A DNA stretch of 45,345 nt from Acidobacteriota bacterium. GTDB taxonomy: Bacteria; Acidobacteriota; Terriglobia; Bryobacterales; Bryobacteraceae. This document shows positions 40,139 through 45,345 of the stretch, in pieces (position 1 is the stretch's first letter; each line of letters begins with the position of its first letter). The translations under genes and the position numbers were made by a program. The notes beneath the pieces were generated by a model. The model saw nothing but the letters and a program-made list of their open reading frames with translations, was not told the origin of the DNA and searched no databases. Location: NCBI GenBank assembly GCA_018268935.1, contig JAFDVS010000091.1, forward strand, positions 1 through 45,345, read 5' to 3'.

Positions 40139-41617
40139 TCACCGGGGCAGGGGAGGGAAATGCTTCTCCAGCAAGCCGATCAGCCAGCGGCGATGCGCGG
40201 TGAGGAACTCGGGGAAACCGGCGGGTGAGGCGGGATCGAAGCGTGGCCCTTGCCAATCGAAAGCGGGTGCTTTGACGGCGGGCTCGACGATCGCTTTAGC
40301 GTCGTCAGGCCGGTGCGTATGAGTGCCGGCATAGCGATTGCCTTCGAACACGATGTCCTGTGCCGGGCCGAAGCCAGGGGCCAGGCTGTGGCGGCCTTGT
40401 GCGTCGCGCTTCACCTGATGTCCATAAATGGCGCCGCCTTCCACAAGGAACGCATTGTTGCGGAAGATGGCGCCTTTGGCCCAACCGCCCCAGTTGCCGA
40501 GCAGCAGCATCTGTACCTCCATGCCGGGGCCGACGTAGATGGCGTTGTCGTGGATGAGCGTGTTGGTGGCTTCACCGCTGATATCAAAGATGCGCTCACG
40601 GTCATTGCGGCTGATGTTGTGACGCACGATGGTGCCATGATTGCCGATGCTGCGCGAGCGCGGATGGCTGCCGTCGTTGCAGATGAGGATGAATCCGCCC
40701 TCATTGTCGTGGCTGTAGTTGTACTGAAAAACGGTGTTGCGCGAGTTGTAGTCGGAATCGAAGCCCTGGCCGTCTTTGGTGGTGCGGGTGAATGACGCTT
40801 CGTTCAGTTGGAAGAGGGTATTGTCGCTGGACCAGGGCCAGATGCCGGCGTTGAAGCTATCGGCGCGGCGGTTGGCGTCGCGCGAGATGTTGTGTTCCAC
40901 GCGCGCGCCATCGCACGCCCAGACGACGATGCCGTCGCCCCCGATATCTTCGACCAGGTTATCGCGCACCACAACGTTGCGGCTGGGATGCCAGCGCTCG
41001 CGCGGCCAGTAGTGGCTCTGCAGCACGATGCCGGTGCGATCCACTTTCCACACAATGTTCTTTTCCACCAGCAGGCCGTCGAAGCGGGTGGGCTTCCTGC
41101 CTCCCTGTATGCGCAGAATGATCCCGCCGTTTCCCTTTTCCGATTGGATGCCGTTCACATCGTGCACGTAAAGACCGGAAAGAACGATGCCGCGGGCATC
41201 GCCAAAGTCTTCGAGTTCGACATACACTCCGCGGCGCAGCGCCCGGCTGCCGCCGAGGTTGGTGATCTCCAGATCGCGCAATTCCACGTATTCGGCATTG
41301 CGCAAGTGCAGTGTATTCTCCACGCGGCCTTCGCCATCGATGCGGGGAAGAGCGCCGTCCCCGTAACGGGAAACCACGATCGGCTTTCCGGGCGCGCCGG
41401 AGGATGGAATGATCAGCTGTCCGGACCAGCGGGAGCCGCTCTTGAGCAGAATGCGATCACCGGCTGACAGCGCGGCCGCGTTGACCTTCGCCAGCGATTG
41501 CCAGGCGCTGGATGGCGTGGTTCCTTGCGCGGCATCGCGGCCCTGCGCCGCGTCGACATAGTAGGTCGCCGGTTGTGCCGGGGCGGCGATGCACAGCCAC
41601 AGCCAGATGCGGATCAT
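40139..41617 (-). CDS. Secreted right-handed beta-helix protein (pectate-lyase-like fold)
   Basis: A 492-residue protein with signal peptide MIRIWLWLCIAAPAQPA. The N-terminal cap (TYYVDAAQGRDAAQGTTPSSAWQSLAKVNAAALSAGDRILLKSG) is that of parallel beta-helix proteins. Many short repeats of the 'N-x-hydrophobic-x-x-N' type follow (NVVVRDNLVEDIGGDGIVVW, NTVFQYNYSHDNEGGFILI). Enzymes of this fold include pectate lyases, polysaccharide lyases and epimerases. I cannot name catalytic residues, so lyase activity is inferred only from fold. It is nine bases downstream of the gene at 41627 and 17 bases upstream of the sulfatase. Confidence 0.83.
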   Translation of the reverse strand: MIRIWLWLCIAAPAQPATYYVDAAQGRDAAQGTTPSSAWQSLAKVNAAALSAGDRILLKSGSRWSGQLIIPSSGAPGKPIVVSRYGDGALPRIDGEGRVENTLHLRNAEYVELRDLEITNLGGSRALRRGVYVELEDFGDARGIVLSGLYVHDVNGIQSEKGNGGIILRIQGGRKPTRFDGLLVEKNIVWKVDRTGIVLQSHYWPRERWHPSRNVVVRDNLVEDIGGDGIVVWACDGARVEHNISRDANRRADSFNAGIWPWSSDNTLFQLNEASFTRTTKDGQGFDSDYNSRNTVFQYNYSHDNEGGFILICNDGSHPRSRSIGNHGTIVRHNISRNDRERIFDISGEATNTLIHDNAIYVGPGMEVQMLLLGNWGGWAKGAIFRNNAFLVEGGAIYGHQVKRDAQGRHSLAPGFGPAQDIVFEGNRYAGTHTHRPDDAKAIVEPAVKAPAFDWQGPRFDPASPAGFPEFLTAHRRWLIGLLEKHFPPLPR

Positions 41618-41626
41618 TGCTACAGC

Positions 41627-42712
41627 TTATGGCTTTTTCGGCGCCGGCTGGGGAGGCTGCTCCTGCGTCGCTTCTTCCGGCAGCGGATCGGGAGTATCGA
41701 ACTTAATGGTGGCGTCGGCCCCGAACTTGCGATAGAGCCGGAACTCCACTTCGTTCTTCACCAGGTTCTTGCCCTCGCGCATGCGGACCTGCGCGCGCAG
41801 CGGCAGTACGTGCTCGGATTCGCCGATCTTGATGAAGTCGAAGTCGAGCACCGTGGAGGCCTGTTGCACGGGAAAACTCGCCGGGATGTTCACGGCTTCC
41901 ATGGTGAGGCGGCTGATGGTGAGGTAATCGGCATCGATGTAGATCTGTCCCTGATAAGCAGGAACAATGCTCATGGTGCGCTGGTAATCGATGCGGTACT
42001 TCGATTTCGGCTGGGACACGGCGTAGCGGTACACATGATTGCGGCGCCCGCGCAGCGTCACCCAGCGATCCCATCGGAACGTGGTTTCGCTCTCCGGCTC
42101 AAAGATCTCGCGCATCATGGTGCCGAACTCGCCCGATGACGAGGAGCCGCCCAGTTTGTCGTGCGTAATGTCGGTGGTCCGGCCGTTGATCATCACCACC
42201 TTGTAATCTTCCTTCTGTTCGAAGTAGGTGAGGCGCTCCGTAACGGTGTCGAGCGTGCGCCAGAATTCGAGGCCGGTGGGATCGTCGTAGCGGCGCGTTA
42301 CCTGGACGCAGATGAAATCGGGCAGGCGCTTGGCATAACTCAGCGCGTATTTCGTCACCTCGTCGAGGATGTGCTTCTGCTCCTCTGCCGATGGCGGTGG
42401 AATGGTGGGAGCGACGGGCTTCGGCGCCGGCGGCGTCGCCTTCGGCAGCGACTTCGAAGCTTCGGCCAGCGTGCGCAGGATTTCTACCGTGCGCGGTCCG
42501 ATGCCCAGCCCCTGCCAGGTTTCGATGGTGCGCTCATCCAGTTGCTCAGAAAGCGTGACTTTCTTCAGGTATTCGGCTACTTGCTTATCGGGATGTTTGA
42601 GCCGGATGGAAGACTCCATGAAGCTGGACAACTGGCGGATGTTCAGCTTCATTTGCGCGAGGGCGGAAAGAGAGCAGAGGAGAATCAGAACGGAGACGCG
42701 CAGCAGCCTCAT
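41627..42712 (-). CDS. Secreted protein of an acidobacterial-type family, function unknown
   Basis: A 361-residue protein with signal peptide MRLLRVSVLILLCSLSALA. A helical N-terminal third (LSSFMESSIRLKHPDKQVAEYLKKV) leads through a Pro-rich linker (PPAPKPVAPTIPPP) to a beta-rich domain beginning LPDFICVQVTRRYDD and continuing LTYFEQKEDYKVVMINGRTT. I associate this domain with many acidobacterial secreted proteins of unknown role. The C-terminus is Pro-rich. The frame opens further upstream, but the ATG at 42712 begins a proper signal peptide. It is the first gene of the minus-strand run with the beta-helix and sulfatase genes, and divergent from 42802. Confidence 0.72.
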   Translation of the reverse strand: MRLLRVSVLILLCSLSALAQMKLNIRQLSSFMESSIRLKHPDKQVAEYLKKVTLSEQLDERTIETWQGLGIGPRTVEILRTLAEASKSLPKATPPAPKPVAPTIPPPSAEEQKHILDEVTKYALSYAKRLPDFICVQVTRRYDDPTGLEFWRTLDTVTERLTYFEQKEDYKVVMINGRTTDITHDKLGGSSSSGEFGTMMREIFEPESETTFRWDRWVTLRGRRNHVYRYAVSQPKSKYRIDYQRTMSIVPAYQGQIYIDADYLTISRLTMEAVNIPASFPVQQASTVLDFDFIKIGESEHVLPLRAQVRMREGKNLVKNEVEFRLYRKFGADATIKFDTPDPLPEEATQEQPPQPAPKKP

Positions 42713-42801
42713 TCCTTTATCATCGCTCAGGTGGCGGTGGTGCGGATGGGGATTGCGTTTGTGGGTGGGGTTGGGTATGCTGGCCAAACCGATTTCAAAC
42801 G

Positions 42802-43146
42802 ATGCTGGATTTATTGTTCGGATTTACCGTAAAGACCTCGGTGTTGCTGTTTGTGGCGATGGCCGCGATTGTGGCTGGTCGCTTTCTTGCCGGCGGGTGT
42901 CGCATGCGCGGACTGTTGCGCGATGCCGATGGGCGGGGACATAGTCCGATACGGCTGCAAATGCTGGTGTTCACATTATTCGGGGCGATGCAGTACCTGG
43001 CGATGGTGGTGAAGGATCCAACCCGTCTCCCCGAGCCTCCGGCGGAGTTGCTCACCATGGTCGGTGGAAGCCACGCCTTCTTCATGGGCTCAAAGGTTGT
43101 TCCTCTATTTGTTTCGATTTTGTCGGCGAGGATGAACAAGAAATGA
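42802..43146 (+). CDS. Small membrane protein, first of a paralogous pair
   Basis: A 114-residue protein with hydrophobic helices near 5-30 and 54-70 and a third near 84-108. The stretch R51-L-Q-M-L-V-F-T58 ... L76-P77 ... L83-L84 ... G88 ... S97-K98 matches the end of the next gene's product position by position. Proteins with this 'RxQ...FT...LP...LL...GIS...K' membrane module are widespread and uncharacterised to my knowledge. Its ATGA stop overlaps the next start, indicating coupled translation. The gene is the first of three overlapping plus-strand genes. No enzymatic motif is present. Confidence 0.72.
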   Translation: MLDLLFGFTVKTSVLLFVAMAAIVAGRFLAGGCRMRGLLRDADGRGHSPIRLQMLVFTLFGAMQYLAMVVKDPTRLPEPPAELLTMVGGSHAFFMGSKVVPLFVSILSARMNKK

Positions 43147-43595
43147 TTACACGGTATGCGACTGTGGTGATTGCCTTGGCTGTGATCGCGGCCCTATTGT
43201 TGGTCCCGCTGGGCGAGGGAACACAACCGCTCGACCGGCTGAAGGTCAGCGTTGGGTACGTGCTGCTGTTCCTGCTTCTGGTGCTGGGGCTGCAAATCTG
43301 CATTTATGTGGCAACGGGCAAGATCAATTTGGAGTTTTTGATCTGCGATTCGGCGGGCTACGCCAGCATGGGCCGCTTCCAATTGCTCGTCTTCACGTTC
43401 GTCGTGGCGCTGAGTTTCTTTCTCGTTGTGCTGGACAAGAAGGCGTTGCCCGATGTGCCTGCCTCAGTGCTGACGCTGCTCGGCATCAGTGCGAGCACCT
43501 TCGCCGTGTCGAAGAGCGTCGATGCCAGCGAGAAGGCGGATGAAGAGAAGCCCAAGCCCAAGGACGACGCCAATGGCAAAAAAGAACAGCCTTAA
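43143..43595 (+). CDS. Small membrane protein, second of the paralogous pair
   Basis: A 150-residue protein with hydrophobic helices near 6-22, 36-57, 80-97 and 108-123, then a highly charged Lys/Glu/Asp tail (KADEEKPKPKDDANGKK) probably cytoplasmic. The module R78-F-Q-L-L-V-F-T85 ... L102-P103 ... L110 ... G114-I-S ... S123-K124 parallels the preceding gene's, including spacing (24 versus 25 residues, then 22 in both). The N-terminal half has an added pair of helices. It overlaps the preceding gene by four bases and the following one by 23 bases. Confidence 0.75.
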   Translation: MITRYATVVIALAVIAALLLVPLGEGTQPLDRLKVSVGYVLLFLLLVLGLQICIYVATGKINLEFLICDSAGYASMGRFQLLVFTFVVALSFFLVVLDKKALPDVPASVLTLLGISASTFAVSKSVDASEKADEEKPKPKDDANGKKEQP

Positions 43596-44430
43596 GATCG
43601 TTCCATTCGTGCCGCTCGCATTGGGCATTCTGATGCAGAATGCGGTCTTGCCGGAGGCTCGCGACACCGTGGACAAGACGGTGGCCGAAGCGCCGGTGAA
43701 GGAATGCGACGATGTGGAGTCGTTCATGGATTGCCACTCGGAATATCCCACCGGGTGCACCGACACACCCGGTGGTCGCTATGACCCGTTTCTCAATCTG
43801 ATGAAGAATCAGCTGATCCCGCAACCGGTGGATGCGGCCAAGCTGCCCTACGTGAACTCCGCCGAGGAGTTCGCCAAGCTCGACCGGAAGCTGCCGGAGG
43901 GGTTGGAGAAGAAGAACCATGGCAAATTCCAGAAGGAATTGGCGGCGTTGGGGGAGGGAAGCATCATCGGCACTGTGGGGTATTTCTACTATGTGCAGGA
44001 AGGTACCGCGGAAACCAGCAATTGCAAACTGACCGGCGAGGATAATGCCGATTTTCATCTCGGCATCGGCTATGATGCGGCGCTGGCGGAGAAGATCAAA
44101 GGAAAGACTGCGCTCACGGCAGCCGAGAAACGGACACTGAAGATGACCAGCGTCATCGTCGAGATGACGCCGCATGTGCGCTTCGCCAACGGAACCTCGT
44201 GGAACAAGGAATCCCTGCGCAAGGTGCTGGGGAAGAAGGTCCGCGTGGCTGGACAGATGCTGTTCGACAATGAGCACAACGTGAAGTCGCAGAACTGTGC
44301 GATGGTAGGCGCGGATATGGCGAAGTGTTGGAGAGCCACTGCCTGGGAGATGCACCCGGTGACCTTGTTCCAGTGGTGCGAGAACGATGCCTGCACCGAG
44401 AAGAGCACGGATTGGAAGGAAGTAGAGTAA
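43573..44430 (+). CDS. Cysteine-containing exported or anchored protein, function unknown
   Basis: A 285-residue protein starting MAKKNSLKIVPFVPLALGILMQN, a basic start with one hydrophobic helix (about 9-22) that may be an uncleaved anchor or signal. Clustered cysteines follow (CDDVESFMDCHSEYPTGC). The C-terminal half (GTVGYFYYVQEG, NADFHLGIG, VIVEMTPHVRF, GKKVRVAGQMLFDNEH, WRATAWEMHPVTLFQWC) resembles a compact beta-barrel, OB-like pattern with a conserved 'WE-HPV' motif seen in uncharacterised bacterial proteins. The ATG at 43573 overlaps the upstream gene by 23 bases; the frame opens further left without similarity. It is probably co-translated with the two membrane proteins. Confidence 0.7.
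   Translation: MAKKNSLKIVPFVPLALGILMQNAVLPEARDTVDKTVAEAPVKECDDVESFMDCHSEYPTGCTDTPGGRYDPFLNLMKNQLIPQPVDAAKLPYVNSAEEFAKLDRKLPEGLEKKNHGKFQKELAALGEGSIIGTVGYFYYVQEGTAETSNCKLTGEDNADFHLGIGYDAALAEKIKGKTALTAAEKRTLKMTSVIVEMTPHVRFANGTSWNKESLRKVLGKKVRVAGQMLFDNEHNVKSQNCAMVGADMAKCWRATAWEMHPVTLFQWCENDACTEKSTDWKEVE
43748..43775. other. Perfect 10-bp inverted repeat inside a coding region
   Basis: CCACCGGGTG and CACCCGGTGG flank an 8-base loop within the gene at 43573, in the stretch encoding the third cysteine of the N-terminal cluster. There is no T-run. It could be a chance result of Pro/Gly/Thr codons. Confidence 0.35.
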
Positions 44431-44436
44431 CGGCCC

Positions 44437-44961
44437 TTAAGGCTGCTTGGGCTGCGGGGAATCGAGTGACCGTTCCAAAGTGTTGAGGCGATCATTGAGT
44501 TCCTCCAGTTTTGCTCGCTCGTAGTTCAGGCGCACGCCAAGGTCTCCTTCGCGGACCCGCTGTTCTGCCTGCGTGGCCGCCATCTGATCCAGTGACGTCT
44601 TCAAAGCGGCGACTCTTCCTTCGAAGTCCTTGCGCCGTAGAGGATCCTGTTCCTGTGCCACCACAGCTTCCGCCCGTTTCATCTCCACGGATAGGTGCAT
44701 TTGCTCATCAGCGGATCTTGTCAACTGGTTGCGGGCGGCATCCAGGTCGCGCGAAGCACGGCTGACGGCGTCCTGTTGGAGTTGGACCCGTTGCAGAGTC
44801 ATCTGGATCTTGGGTACGACGATTGTGGATCGCTCCAAGGCCAGCCGCAACTGGCGCACTTCGGAAATCAATGTTTGCATCAGCGCATCGGATGAACTTT
44901 GGGCCTGTGCCCATGCCGGGCAGAGAACGGCGAATAGAAAAGGAACGAGGAGCTGTCTCAT
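44437..44961 (-). CDS. Secreted coiled-coil protein, function unknown
   Basis: A 174-residue protein with signal peptide MRQLLVPFLFAVLCPAWAQA. The rest is almost entirely helical and charged, with heptad-like spacing (DALMQTLISEVRQLRLALERS, SRASRDLDAARNQLTRSADEQMHLSVEMKRAEAVVAQEQ, VRLNYERAKLEELNDRLNTLE), so a long periplasmic coiled coil is expected. I recognise no specific family. It ends six bases from the convergent gene at 43573 and lies 24 bases downstream of rpoD on the same strand, which may make it the tail of the rpoD transcript. Confidence 0.75.
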   Translation of the reverse strand: MRQLLVPFLFAVLCPAWAQAQSSSDALMQTLISEVRQLRLALERSTIVVPKIQMTLQRVQLQQDAVSRASRDLDAARNQLTRSADEQMHLSVEMKRAEAVVAQEQDPLRRKDFEGRVAALKTSLDQMAATQAEQRVREGDLGVRLNYERAKLEELNDRLNTLERSLDSPQPKQP

Positions 44962-44985
44962 CGAGGTGGAATCCCTCTTTGGATC

Positions 44986-45345
44986 TTACTCGTTCTGATT
45001 GGCTTCGAGGAACGCGCGCAGGCGATGGCTGCGGCTGGGATGGCGCAGCTTGCGCAGGGCTTTGGCTTCGATCTGGCGGATGCGCTCACGGGTGACGGCG
45101 AAATGCTGGCCCACTTCTTCCAGCGTGTGCTCACTGCCATCCTGCAGCCCGAAACGCATTTTGATGATCTTTTCCTCGCGCGGGCTGAGCGTTTTCAGCA
45201 CTTCCGCGGTCTGCTCGCGCAGATTGAGATTGATCACGGCTTCCGACGGCGACACCACGCGGCGATCGACGATGAAATCGCCAAGATGCGATTCTTCCTC
45301 TTCTCCGACGGGCGTTTCGAGCGAAATCGGTTCCTGGGCGATGCG
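44986..45345 (-). CDS. rpoD: Principal sigma factor RpoD, C-terminal part (5' end cut by window edge)
   Basis: The visible 119 residues begin in region 3 (RIAQEPISLETPVGEEEESHLGDFI) and run through region 4: EVLKTLSPREEKIIKMRFGLQDGSEHTLEEVGQHFAVTRERIRQIEAKALRKLRHPSRSHRLRAFL. The helix-turn-helix LEEVGQHFAVTRERIRQIEAKALRKLRHP recognises the -35 TTGACA element. This conservation level is that of the housekeeping sigma-70 rather than an alternative factor. The frame is open to base 45345; the remainder lies beyond the window. Confidence 0.96.
   Translation of the reverse strand, partial: RIAQEPISLETPVGEEEESHLGDFIVDRRVVSPSEAVINLNLREQTAEVLKTLSPREEKIIKMRFGLQDGSEHTLEEVGQHFAVTRERIRQIEAKALRKLRHPSRSHRLRAFLEANQNE

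Noticed and set aside
1..45345. CRISPR arrays, tRNA or rRNA genes, insertion sequences, phage genes
   Set aside because: No regularly spaced repeats, cloverleaf-like segments, transposase or integrase motifs were seen by eye in any gene or gap. A tRNAscan/Infernal run would be decisive.

Overview
The window is GC-rich, gene-dense bacterial DNA with about 41 protein genes. I see no RNA genes, mobile elements or CRISPR array. Several gene families together suggest a soil-type Acidobacteriota, most like the Bryobacter/Solibacter group. They are: DUF1549/DUF1553 plus DUF1501 pairs, a very large TonB receptor with an N-terminal carboxypeptidase-regulatory domain, Ser/Thr kinases with TPR tails paired with an ECF sigma factor, TolB/TPR regulators, Tat-exported sugar enzymes, a sulfatase, and the 'LPDFICVQVTRRY'-type secreted protein. 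This assignment rests on family recognition, not on a marker-gene tree.

Layout. 1-1513 (minus): GntR/FCD regulator translationally coupled to a DHDPS-family lyase that runs off the left edge. 1637-7901 (plus): four tightly linked genes for exported proteins (NHL-DUF1549-DUF1553, DUF1501, SUMF1-fold protein, TIM-barrel glycosidase-like protein). 7898-8455: EF-P. 8626-9591: PAP2/vanadium haloperoxidase-like enzyme. 9576-15032 (minus): ECF sigma factor, Ser/Thr kinase-TPR, a lysine-rich protein ending in five exact-period GHER repeats, and an OGT/SPINDLY-like glycosyltransferase. 15239-17392: orphan receiver-like protein and hybrid histidine kinase, overlapping tail to tail. 17471-19552: membrane protein, and an NCS1-type permease coupled to a 56-residue membrane protein. 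19742-21144: two paralogous small proteins flanking a secreted protein. 21302-24808: TolB/TPR regulator and acyl-CoA synthetase. 24848-28526: MFS transporter, Tat-exported mannonate-dehydratase-like protein, Gfo/Idh/MocA oxidoreductase. 28663-32028: TonB receptor. 32053-34397: hypE, hypD, hypC. 34520-35362: membrane protein with a zinc-ribbon-like tail. 35372-42712 (minus): a likely seven-gene run for exported polysaccharide-related proteins (unknown secreted protein, beta-helix protein, sulfatase), a small monooxygenase-like protein, a STAND-winged-helix regulator and a Tat-exported TIM barrel. 42802-44430 (plus): three overlapping genes, two of them paralogous membrane proteins. 44437-45345 (minus): secreted coiled-coil protein and the 3' part of rpoD.

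How the genes work together. Much of the window is carbohydrate scavenging and its control: TonB uptake, sulfatase, beta-helix protein, exported TIM barrels, hexuronate-type MFS transporter with a mannonate-dehydratase homologue, Gfo/Idh oxidoreductase and DHDPS-family aldolase. The least conventional unit is the sigma/kinase/GHER/OGT operon. It joins two enzyme families that modify Ser/Thr of proteins with a small repetitive protein that carries a Thr in three of its five repeats. The three-gene membrane cluster at 42802-44430 and the paralogue-flanked secreted protein at 19742-21144 are also without an assigned function. Intergenic spaces are all under 300 bases.
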